DNA of 64,000 bases from assembly GCA_001600635.1 (NCBI GenBank), contig BCKL01000008.1:259830-323829 (forward strand), in the 5' to 3' direction. The stretch's first letter is position 1. Every line of letters starts with the position of its first letter. The stretch comes from Leucosporidium creatinivorum. Its lineage: Eukaryota > Basidiomycota > Microbotryomycetes > Leucosporidiales > Leucosporidiaceae. Below, in pieces: positions 47,152-56,713 of this stretch. The translations under genes and the position numbers were made by a program. The notes beneath the pieces are model-generated. The model worked only from the letters and a program-made list of their open reading frames with translations, was not told where the DNA came from and made no database searches.

Positions 47152-48553
47152 ATGTCGACTGCACCAGCACCAACGCCAGCACCAGCGACATCTGCAGCTG
47201 CTGCTGCACTCGAGGAAGCGCCGCCCCAAGCCACAACGAACGCCGAGGGGCAAAATCGAGAAGAAGCAGAGAACCTGGACCGCGTAGTCACTCAGCAGTC
47301 GGAGGGGACTACAGCAGGTGGAACAGGGGTTCCTCTAGGCCTCACTTGTACCAAGTACGGCTGTCCTCGACTGGATTTCCACTTCAAGCCCAAGATCCCG
47401 ATCCTCTACTTCATCTTCCTGCTCTTCTTCAACCTGGCGATTCCCTGTTTGCTGTACTATCTTCTCAAGATCTGTAAGCCGTCGCTATTGATGTCCTCGA
47501 GCCAGGATTTTATTAACTCGCAGAACTACGAGAAACGAGCCGAGCCGAGTCGACTCGGAGACGACCGAACTGACCTTTCCGCCTTCTCCCTGTCATCCTA
47601 GACGTCCAGAAGCTGGACGACAAGACGCTCATCGGAGTTGCCAGTGCTGCTCTTGGTTTTTCGAGCTGTATCGATGCGCCTTTCAGGCTGTGGAAGCGTG
47701 GGTCGCTCCTTCGACTCGGCGCCGAGGTGGATCAGTCGCTCATTTCCGGCTTCACAGTCGTCAAGCATCGAGATGTGTACGGTCCTTTGTTGGAAGGGAG
47801 GTGGTGGCATCTTGATTTCTCCATGTGGTACTACACGTGAGCACCTAGCGTCGTGATGGGCAAAGGGGCGTCGAGCTGACTTCGCCGAACTCGCTTCTCC
47901 CCTCGCAGCTGGTCGATGTTCTGGTTCGCCATCCCCCTCGCCATCGCCCCTGCACTAGGGCTATTCGACTTCTTCCTCTTCTCCACCGCCATGCTCGTCT
48001 CTCCAGCTCTCATCATCCTCGCCATCTCGCTCCACCCTTGGCATCTCCCTTACCCCATGTCCTCCGACCCACCTCGCACACCGACTAAGCCAGCAATCTA
48101 CTACGTCCTGGAAGATCTCGTGGCGGTGGACTTTGAGTATGGGAAGCCCTGGCGTCGTGCTCTCCAAGCCCGGTACGATCACCGAGCTCGGTTTTCTCGA
48201 CCGGCGGGGCTAACTTTCATTCTGACTCGCGCAGGTACGACGCTTCGCCCGTCTTCCGCTCCAACATCTACCGTCAAACCGTGTATTGGACTCTCGCTGG
48301 ACTCTTCTTCGTCGGCGTGACTGCCGGAGTCGTTTGGGGCAGCCCGTGAGCTCGGCGCTCCTTTTCGAACCTTGTCGCATGCTGACCCATCATCTTCCAC
48401 AGGCTCAACTTTGCCTTCGCGTGGGTGCTCGGACAGTTTTTCATCTGGGTCGTCCTCGCCGGCTTGGGAAGCTGGAGTTTGGCGCGGTTCGACCTGAGGA
48501 AGGAGCACCAGTGGTGGGAAAGGCATGCGCATGGAGAGAAGCTCCAGGTTTGA
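47152..48553 (+). CDS. Multi-pass membrane protein, function unknown
   Basis: Five exons: 47152-47473, 47602-47836, 47909-48172, 48235-48345, 48403-48553; 360 residues. The first 70 residues are Ala/Pro/Glu/Thr-rich and disordered. Then come helices IPILYFIFLLFFNLAIPCLL, a second weak one near TLIGVASAALGFSSC, FWFAIPLAIAPALGLFDFFL with STAMLVSPALIILAISL, TVYWTLAGLFFVGVTAGVVW, and FAFAWVLGQFFIWVVLAGLG. A loop with WKRGSLLRLGAEVDQSL and GPLLEGRWWHLDFSMWYYT is striking for aromatic residues. No family recognised. Confidence 0.78.
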
Positions 48554-48850
48554 GCTTGGACTTGCCAAAATCTTGCATCGAATATACGTACTTTGCTTGT
48601 GTACCACTACGCCCTGTCGCAATCGCAGCTGCCTTCGCTCTCATCCCGGCGGAGCTCGGCGCTCTCGTTCGGCTCGCTTGCTCTCGCTCGCCATGCTTTC
48701 CAGATTGCACCGTAAGTTGGACGAGGCAGAAAAGCAAGCCTTTCATCACATCATCAGCCTCGCTTCTCGTTCACTTGGCTCGACGGCAATCAGCTGCGTA
48801 TCGAAGACTCGGGGTCAGCGACGGCTTGAACGCGCCGGACTCGGCAGAGC

Positions 48851-50039
48851 TCACCAAATGTCCAGCGAGCGCTCCAAAATTTGCATCCATGCGTTTCCCT
48901 CGCCGCTCGCGTAGCCTGGGGTGTCAATGATCGTCGTGCCTAGTGCTCGACCGCGCTCTGCGATCTGCTCCCGCTCCGATGAAGTCGAGGTGAGGGTGGC
49001 GGGGGGAAGGAAGAGTGATTGTAGCGAAGGCGTAGTCGACTTTATAGCTTTGAGTAGTGCTGTGAGGGAGACGCGCCCGTTGGGTATCGTCCTTGGGTGG
49101 ACTTGAAGCGAGGCGAGATGGGGGAGGTGAGGCAAGATCTCAGCGATGTTGGCGCGGTGGTCAAGAGAGAGAGTCTGCAAGGAGGCGAGGTCCCTACAGA
49201 GCGACGTTTTGAAAGTGATGCAACCCGTGTTGTAAGCTCCCCGGAGCCTGAGCGACTTCAGACGGCTTCCATGCCGGCGGATGCTTTCGCCGAGCTCAGC
49301 CAGCTCGTCTTCCGACACTGCCCAAATGGTGACGACGGAGAGAGCCTCTAGGCAGGGCAGATCCAACGCTGCGAAAGCCGGGGCGAGCGAACCCGTCTCA
49401 TCCGTGTAGGATAGCGCAAGGCTGCGAAGAGCGTGAAAAGGGATAGTCGCCGGCGAAGCTCCCGGCTTCACTTTGAGTCGGCAGCTGCCAAGAACCAGCT
49501 CGAAGAGATCTGCCGGAGTACAGGGAAGGCGGTCAGCGAGCGGAGAGCGGCAGCAGTGGAGAGCTCGACGTACCTTGACCGACCTCCGAGAGCGCCTGAA
49601 GATCTAGGAAGGGGCCCGGCGTGTACATGAGCAGCCAGAGCGACTTCAATCCAGGAAGGAGGTATCCGAGCTCCTCGATGATAAGTGTGTCCTCCCTATA
49701 GGTCCCGTAACGCGGCTCGTCGCTGAGGCGAAGCTCCTTCGTCACGACCGCGTCGGGGCTGACCAGGCGACGGCAGGCTGCGAAAGCTTCGTACTGCGTG
49801 CTGTTCTCCATGAGCACTCGACCCAGTAGCTCTCGTTGCGCGAGCGACGCCCACAGCTTGTTGACGCGGCATAGGGTGAGGAGGAGGGCGTAGCGCTGCT
49901 TGTAGGTGTAATGCAGCAGAGGAGGAAGAGCAGGTTCAATTATTCGCTGCAGGATCTCGAGGGGGAGCGAGGGGAGCTGGCGGGGAGCTTCAACGGGCTG
50001 AGCGGGAGGAGAGGCTTGAGCTTCGAGAGGGTTGTCCAT
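48851..50039 (-). CDS. F-box/LRR-like protein, intact paralogue
   Basis: Two exons: 50039-49574 and 49509-48851; 374 residues. F-box at about 24-70: LPSLPLEILQRIIEPALP, then RYALLLTLCRVNKLWASLAQ. The rest has leucine-rich-repeat-like spacing (LRSLALSYTD, LKSLRLRG, LASLQTLSLDHRANIAEIL, LQSLFLPPATL) and ends ERSLDIW. F-box proteins bring substrates to SCF ubiquitin ligases. The start at 50039 is chosen because the paralogue near 21 kb begins at the same residue; an open frame reaches 64 codons further up, but the paralogue's frame is broken there. Flanking DNA is also duplicated. Confidence 0.85.
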
Positions 50040-50600
50040 CCTGGTGGAGCTTCGAAGCGGGGTTGCTGTAGCTTGTTGAGGGGTGCTAGTCGTCCTAGAG
50101 CTTCGACCTAGCCAGCTGTACGAGTGTCGAAGCGAAAACGAGGAAAGGCGGAGGAGACAGAGAGGCGAGAGGCGGCGAGTGCCAAACTGGCCAAACTGGC
50201 CAAACAGGTCAGGAAACAGTTTGAGGTGCACTTTGATCGGCTGCAGGGAGCTTCAGAGGCTTTTCAACCGATATCGTGTCCACCTTGACGAGCTACAGCC
50301 GCTTGCGAGCATTCTGACCTCTCCCCTCGGCGCTCGGCAGGTCCTTCAAGTTGCGAAGTCGAGCTTCGGAGCCGTGAGCTCATCCCCCAGGTTGTGGAGT
50401 GACTTGAGGCGCTGGAGGAAGCTCAGACTTCTTCAGAAGATACGTGGCGGATCTTGAAGTCGACAGCGAGCCGCTACGAAGCTCCAATTCGCTCGAACGG
50501 CCACCGCCGAGACCTGCTCGCAAGGCTGGAGCGGAGCGCTGGCTCGGTCTGAGACTCCCTTTACGGTCTCGGATGACTCTAGTACACCTTGTATGGCACA
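49509..50600. repeat. Segmental duplication, copy 2 (F-box 5' half plus upstream DNA)
   Basis: Matches 20556-21610 in coding, intron and upstream noncoding parts. This copy has an extra short tandem repeat at 50182-50208. Confidence 0.75.
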
Positions 50601-51076
50601 TGACTGCCACTCGACCATTTTCTATATTCAGAGGAGCTTGAGAAGAGTCGTCCACGAGCTCTCGGCGAAGCAGGCTCGGCGAAAGCCTGACTGGCTGTTG
50701 AAGGGGTCAGGGTGTATGATTCAGCGCAGAGAAGCAACATAAGAGCTACCACTGTACCTTGACAGAGCTACAACTCTTTAGCTGCCCCCTAACCCGACCT
50801 CCCCTTCCCCCTTGCCGGCCCTCTCCAAGCTCGCCCTCCTTCCGCTCACTGCTCCTCGACTCGTTCCCGCTTCGACTCACTTTCGTGGGATAGGATCAAG
50901 CTGCTGAGCAGCAGGCGATTAGAAGCTCACTCTCGCCTCACACGTTGTACATAGAGGGCTCGGCTTAGCGAACGCTCCCCGATTCGCTTACGCTCTCCGC
51001 TACTGCTGGCTCTCCGGAGGACGAGCAAATCACATATCAGCATAACAACAGCACATCCATCACACTCTCTCCCGTC
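50040..51076. other. Gap upstream of F-box gene and downstream of MVP1
   Basis: The part to about 50600 is duplicated DNA shared with 21063-21610. 50600-51076 holds no recognised gene. Confidence 0.45.
50182..50208. repeat. Short tandem repeat, 3 x 9 bp
   Basis: CCAAACTGG occurs twice and is followed by CCAAACAGG. It is absent from the matching place in the other F-box locus near 21210-21230. Confidence 0.8.
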
Positions 51077-53369
51077 CTATTCCCCAAACGCCCCACCCAG
51101 CTCCCTCCAAACGCCCTCCAACCCTCCCATCGACCGCTCCTCCTGCGACACCCACTCTCGCACCAAGCCCTTCATCAAGCTGGTGCTCCTGAACAGCCAC
51201 AGCAGCTCTTGCCACATGCAGTACTGGATGAAGACGCGCCGCGAGAGGAGGGTGGCGATGGAGCGCTGGTCGACGGTGATTTGAGCGGAGAGGGTGTCGA
51301 ATTGAGCGGTGGTTTGGGGTGTTGTGGGAGCGTCTCGGAGAGTGGCGAGCTGTATAGAAGAGGATCAGCGAGGAAGAGAATGAGGGACAGAGATGGAACC
51401 GACCTTCTTGAGGGAGACCTCGACTCGGCGCTTGAGCTTGTCGACGGCGTCGGGCGAGAGGGCGACTTGACGAGCAAAGAGGTCGCGAAAGTTGGTGTAG
51501 AGCTCTCGGTGCTGTTTCATGCAATCGCTCGATCAGCTTCCTCGCCCCGCTGCCTCATCTCAGCCGCCCGAAGCTCGGCGATCTCAAACTCACCCTCTTC
51601 AGCTCCTCCACCGTTGTCTCTAACATCCTCCTCGCGCTATCCCTCTCCCTCTCTCCTACTCTTCCTACACCCTCAGCAAGCACGCTCTCCTCCCTCTCCA
51701 CCTCCTCCACCTCAACCGTTCTCCACCCACTCTTCTCCACCTCAACCGCTCCCTTCAGCGCCTCACTCATCTTCTCCCACTCGCTCCCCTGATTCAGCCG
51801 CCGGTGAGCGAGTCGGTCGGCCGTGTGGGTGATGCGACTCCAGTGCTCAATTAGCGAGGGAAGCCGGGTGCGGAAGGCTGAGAGCTTGGTGGTGAGGTCG
51901 GAGGGGATGGACATTTCCTGTGAGGGCGTGAGAGGGGAGGAGAGGGATTCTTCTTCGAGGGTGATAGAGGTGCGAGCGCGGTAGGTTGATAGGTCCTGCG
52001 TTAGAGCTCGGGTCAGCGCGCACCGAAAAGGAAGAGGAGAAGCGACCCACCTCCTGCTCCTCCAAGAACACCTTGACGAGCCCATCCCTCGCCAGCACCG
52101 GATGATTCACACAGAAGCCCAAGAATCTCTGCAACCCTGTCCTTCTCCTCTCGAGGAAGAGATCGTCAGTCGCCAGGTAGGTGCCGGCGATTTGCACTCG
52201 TTTCGGCGGGAGGGAAGGGAGTAGGCGAAAAGGATAGCGCTTGGTGAGGCAGGAGAGGAGCCAGACAAAGTCGGAGTAGCGGCGTTGAACTGTGGGGCCT
52301 TGCTGTACTCGTTGCTGGGCGTTAGCTCGGCCGAGGAGGAGAGAGGGAGGCGAAGGGACGTACCTCAAGAGCGACAAACCAGGTATTATGCCTCCACCCC
52401 AGCATACCCTCCAACTCATTCCTCATCTGCACTTCCACCTTCTTCTGTCTTCCTAATGCCCAGCCCTCGACTGCCGGGTCGTAGCCGAGTCCTTCGGCGG
52501 GTTCGGGGAGGCGTTCGGGGTGCTCGTCTTCGATGGGAGGGGTGAAAGAGGGGTGGAAGCCGGAGGAGGAGGAGAGGGAAGGAAGAGACGAGTGGTTGTG
52601 GCCGTTGGTCGTAGCTTTGGAAGGAGAAGCCGAAACGCCTCCGCCGAATCCCGACCCCGCCGAGCCCCACGCATCTCCCATACTCTCGCTCCTCACATAG
52701 CTCGGCGGATCATAGCTCGTCGCTGGGATCTGCGCTTCCCTGCTCACTCCCGAGAGCGTAGGGACCAACAGCCCTCCTTCCTCCTTGGCGGTCCTCACAG
52801 CCTCGAGCGAGAGCGGTCGATGCAGTTGAGCTAGTGCGAGAAGGGCGAGCGAGGTGTAGAATGTGGTACGAGTGATCCGAGGGGAGGTGACGGTGAGGTT
52901 GAGGATCTGTAGCGTTGTAGCATGGCAGCGTTGCTCGTCAGCGGACGCGTCCTGAGCGCTGAGCTGCCTTCAGCGAACAGTAGGGTCATGGCAAGCTCAC
53001 CTGGTCGATAGCGCTGCTCTTGATCCCTCCACTGCTCAAGACCCCTCGTAAAGCAGCGAGCGAGACGGCATCCTGTACCGGTATCAACTGCTCCCACCTC
53101 GTCCGATAGCTGGGCGGGACGTCCTCGTCGTCTGGTGGGTTGGAGAGCGTCAGCCATAGCTCATTGTACTGTCTGGCTATGCGTCGAGCGAACTCACTAA
53201 GGTGAAGCGAAGCGGACGAAGCTGGCGCTGCTAGTGGGGCTGGAGCTGAGCCCCAGGGACTGTGCTCTCCCCAGCTGCTCGAAGACTGTCGTACAGGAGG
53301 AGGCGAGTAGAATGGTTGAGACCCTGTACCGAGATCGTCGTCCGGTAGCGGCGTGAGAGGGCCCGACAT
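51077..53369 (-). CDS. MVP1: MVP1/SNX8-type sorting nexin (PX-BAR)
   Basis: Seven exons: 53369-53198, 53131-53001, 52906-52364, 52302-52051, 51995-51594, 51511-51404, 51349-51077; 626 residues. An N-terminal helical part (VPPSYRTRWEQLIPVQ...LRGVLSSGGI) resembles the EH-like region of Mvp1. The PX domain has VQRRYSDFVWLLSCL, FRLLPSLPPKR and a C-terminal helix FLGFCVNHPVLARDGLVKVF. A BAR-type helical domain follows to the end (ITHTADRLAHRRLNQGSEW, HRELYTNFRDLFARQVAL, LLWLFRSTSLMKGLVREW). The family sorts cargo from endosomes to the Golgi or vacuole. The first intron (53197-53132, 66 nt) is a multiple of three with no stop, so a read-through form is possible. Confidence 0.9.
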
Positions 53370-53673
53370 GGCCGAGTTTGGAGCGATTGTGCGGAGGGAG
53401 AGAGGCGGGCGGAGCTGACGCGCGAGGTGGAGGATGGGAGAGGAGGGGCTTGCTGGCTCGCTGTAGCTGACAGAGCAGGAGAGGAAGGTGTATCTCTCAG
53501 AGAGATTAGCTCCCTTAGAAGCAAGCAAAGCGGAAAGAGAAGGGGGACTATAGAGGACTGAACGTAAACGACGACGACGGGGGGGCTACTACGAAAGCAA
53601 GGGGGAGAACAGAACACAGACAGAAAGCACAAGCACGACTCAAATCTCCTCCATCTCTCTGGCTTACACCTGC
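53370..53673. promoter_or_regulatory. MVP1 promoter and 3' flank of truncated H2B copy
   Basis: From about 53510 onward the DNA matches the 3' flank of the complete H2B gene (from about 54965). No gene. Confidence 0.4.
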
Positions 53674-54385
53674 TTAGCGAGCCGAGGAGAACTGTTGGAG
53701 CGAGAGCGAGGAGGAGGGAGGGATCAGCTTCGGCGCCGAGCGAGCGGCAGGCGCTGAGGGGGAGAGCAGAGGACCGACCTTGGTGACAGCCTTGGTACCC
53801 TCCGAGATGGCGTGCTTGGAGAGCTCTCCGGGGAGGAGGAGACGGGCGGCTGTTGAGCATCGTCGCGTCGAGAGGGAGAGGGTCAGCTCGAGGCTCGGCG
53901 ATGGCTCGAGAGCGAGGAGAAGAGGGAGACAGCCTCACCAGTCTGCACCTCACGCGAAGAGATGGTCGACTTCTTGTTGTAAGTAGCGAGCTTGGCGGCT
54001 TCAGCGGCTGTTGGCAGTTTCATCCCTCGGTCAGCTCTCTCCCTGTCTAGCCTCCAGCAGCGCCGATCCGAGCGAGCGAGAGAAAACCAGAGGCCCAACT
54101 CCAGATAACTCACCCAAACGATCAAACAAGTCCTCGACAAAGTTGCACATGATCTCCATCGCTTTCTTGGAGATGCCAGTGTCGGGGTGGACTTGCTTGA
54201 GGACTTTGCTATTGGTTGGAGAAGGGGCGCCGAGGGTGAGCGCCGAGTGGGGCAGGGAAGCTAGCAGAGTGTGAGGCTCACTAGATGTAGGAGGAGCTGT
54301 AGGTGAGTAGGGAACAGTCAATTGCAGTGCTGTAGGCTGTCAGACAGGGAGAAGCAGCTCACTAGGTCTTCTGCGGGCGCCAAGA
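53510..54385. repeat. Tandem duplication unit with H2B, copy A
   Basis: Near-identical to 54965-55850 over exons, several introns and 3' flank; for example both contain GGCTACTACGAAAGCAAGGG (53585; 55045). Limits are approximate. Confidence 0.8.
53674..54370 (-). pseudogene. Histone H2B, truncated tandem copy lacking the N-terminal tail exons
   Basis: Six exons align with the complete H2B: 54370-54363, 54296-54282, 54208-54114, 54007-53939, 53849-53779, 53691-53674. The 8-nt and 15-nt microexons, all intron positions and the 3' flank are conserved. The exon starting at 54208 differs from its partner only by silent changes (for example AAA GCG for AAG GCC). The first microexon reads K-T-Y instead of E-T-Y. 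Upstream of 54370 the intron's branch region (GCTGACGCCGAGCTC) is still shared, then similarity stops, and no exon with a lysine-rich tail or start codon is found up to 54990. So it is either a 5'-truncated duplicate or a gene with a new, unrecognised N-terminus. Confidence 0.72.
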
Positions 54386-55130
54386 AGCGAGGGAAGGCGA
54401 AGAGCTCGGCGTCAGCGTTCAGTATGCTGTAGCACAGCACGAGAACAAGACCCCCAGCGTGCTCGCGGTCTTTCTCAAGCTTTGACATGATCCTTGTCCA
54501 TCGAAATAATGCTGTGTGCGAGTGAATGGGCGGCGAATCAGCTTCAACCTGGCGCCGAGCATGGGGCTGGTCGGCGAGGAGGGGAAGAGAGGGAGCTGCA
54601 GCTCACCTGCTTGACGGAAGCATTATCTACTACTCTACATTGCCAGTATCCGGCTTCGTCGGTCTGGCCTGCTGCAGCTGCTCGGGCTGGACTCGCTACA
54701 AAGCCATGGGAGTCTGAGGGAAGATGGCCACTGGTTCCGATCTGCCGTGGTGCGAAGGCAGCAGATGAGCTGTAGAGCGGTAGAGATACAGAGTGATGCG
54801 TCCTACAGAGAGCTTCGAGGAGGAAGAAGGGAGTGGAGAAGAAGGGAGTGGAGAGAGAGAGGCGAGAGCCGGCTGAAGCGAGCGCCGAGGTCGAGGGGAA
54901 AGGCCGAGTTCGCGCTCCCTGGGACGGGCAGAGGGCGACTGAGAGAAGGGATCGTATTCAAGGAGACTGGCTCCCCTACAAGCAAGCAAAGAGGAAAGAG
55001 AAGGGGGACTACAGAAGACTCAACGGCGGCGACGGCGAACGGGGGGCTACTACGAAAGCAAGGGGGAGAACAGAACACAGACAGAAAGCACAAGCACGAC
55101 CTCTTTCCTCCATCTCACTGCTGCACCCGC
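54371..55130. other. Gap between the two H2B copies
   Basis: Right part (from about 54965) is 3' flank of the complete H2B, repeated at about 53510-53670. The left part replaces the missing 5' half of the truncated copy and contains splice-like signals on the minus strand (GTGAGCTGC at 54607, CGCACACAG near 54515) without a coherent protein. Confidence 0.4.
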
Positions 55131-55850
55131 TTAGCGAGCCGAGGAGAACTGTTGGAGCGAGAGCGAGGAGGAGGGAGGGATCAGCTTCGGCGCCGAGCGA
55201 GCGGCAGGCGCTGAGGGGGAGAGCAGAGGACCGACCTTGGTGACAGCCTTGGTACCCTCCGAGATGGCGTGCTTGGAGAGCTCTCCGGGGAGGAGGAGAC
55301 GGGCGGCTGTTGAGCATCGTCGCGTCGAGAGGGAGAGGGTCAGCTCGAGGCTCGGCGATGGCTCGAGAGCGAGGAGAAGAGGGAGACAGCCTCACCAGTC
55401 TGCACCTCACGCGAAGAGATGGTCGACTTCTTGTTGTAGGTAGCGAGCTTGGCGGCTTCAGCGGCTGTTGGCAGTCGCGTCCATGGGTCAGCTCTCTCTT
55501 CTCCTCCCTCCCGAGTCCAGCGCCGAGCCGAGCGAGCCAGAGGAAAGCAGAGGCCCAACTCCACAAAACTCACCCAAACGATCAAACAAGTCCTCGACAA
55601 AGTTGCACATGATCTCCATGGCCTTCTTGGAGATGCCCGTGTCGGGGTGGACTTGCTTGAGGACTTTGCTGTTGGTTGGAGAAGGGGCGCCGAAAGGTGA
55701 GCGCCGAGTCGGCGGGGGTTAGTGAGGGAGTGAAGAGAGCTCACTAGATGTAGGAGGAGCTGTAGGTGAGTAGGGAACAGTCAATCGCAGTGCTGTAGGA
55801 TGTCAGACAGGGAGAAGCAACTCACTAGGTCTCCTGCGGGCGTCGACCAC
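54965..55850. repeat. Tandem duplication unit with H2B, copy B
   Basis: Partner of 53510-54385. Limits are approximate. Confidence 0.8.
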
Positions 55851-56179
55851 AGCGGAAGAGAGAGCGAGCTCGGCGTCAGCGGCTGAGCGTCTGTAGGCGA
55901 GTGAAAGAAGGCGCCCTACAGTCCTCTTTTTCTTCTTCTTCTTCTTGCCGTCATCGTTGTCGACCGACTTGACGCTCTGCGAGTGCGGTGGCGCAACAGG
56001 ACGGGCTGTCAGCTTCAAGTCACGCTGAGAGGTGGGGCGGCAGGACGCAGACAGCTGTAGCTGTAGCTTACCTTCTTGGCGGGGGCTTTGCCGGCTCCCT
56101 TGCCCTTGCCTGCACCGCTCTGGGTCTGCTGCTGCTGGGACTGGGAGGCGGGAGCCTTGGAAGCGGGTTTGCTCGACAT
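55131..56179 (-). CDS. Histone H2B, complete copy with seven introns
   Basis: Eight exons: 56179-56072, 55976-55920, 55833-55826, 55759-55745, 55668-55574, 55464-55396, 55306-55236, 55148-55131; 146 residues. The tail ([33 protein letters not shown], a run of seven Lys) leads to the histone fold [79 protein letters not shown]. It pairs with H2A in nucleosomes. Exons of 8 nt (GAG ACC TA) and 15 nt are unusual; both are needed for E-T-Y-S-S-Y-I-Y. Two acceptors (CTACAG at 55796 and 55760) follow the 8-nt exon; the second keeps the frame. The gene is divergent from the VPS9 gene. Confidence 0.93.
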
Positions 56180-56713
56180 TGTGTGAGGCGGCTGTTGTGT
56201 GCGAAGGCAGGTGCGCGAGTTGTAGCGCTCTAGAGCAGGAGCAGAGAGTGATGACCTACAGAAACGAGTTGAAGGGGGTGGCAGGTGAGTGGTAGGAAGG
56301 CAAGAGATGAAATTTCGTATCGGCCCCCTCTTGCCCAAGTGCTCGAGCTGCTCGCTGCTCGTCTCGGGTCTCCTTCCCGCTCGTCTCTTTCGATCTCTCG
56401 CTCGGCTCGTCGGGGCATCGCCCGCTCTCTTTTGGGATAGAGAGAGCGGTCTACTACGGTGCAGCTTATCGGGCTACATCTACATCACTTCGACGGACGA
56501 CCCACCACAACACGAGCACGTCCCCTCCTCCTCGCTCCAAGTCTTCGCTCGCTAACCTACGCTCGGCCTGCAGCTTATATCGACCTACATCATCATTCAT
56601 TGCTCTCCCTTTTCGGTCTCATCAATCTTCGCCTTCTCTCCTCTCCGTAGCAATCAGTCAACGCGTCTCCTCTCGCTCTCCCAATCTCAGCCCAGACGCC
56701 GGTCGTCTCTCCA
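56180..56713. promoter_or_regulatory. Divergent promoter region H2B / VPS9 gene
   Basis: About 530 bp with no gene; pyrimidine-rich toward the VPS9 start. Confidence 0.45.

Noticed and set aside
49574-50231. Upstream ATG at 50231 as the start of the intact F-box protein
   Set aside because: The paralogue begins at the MDNP methionine and its upstream frame is not kept, so the extra 64 codons are probably 5' UTR.
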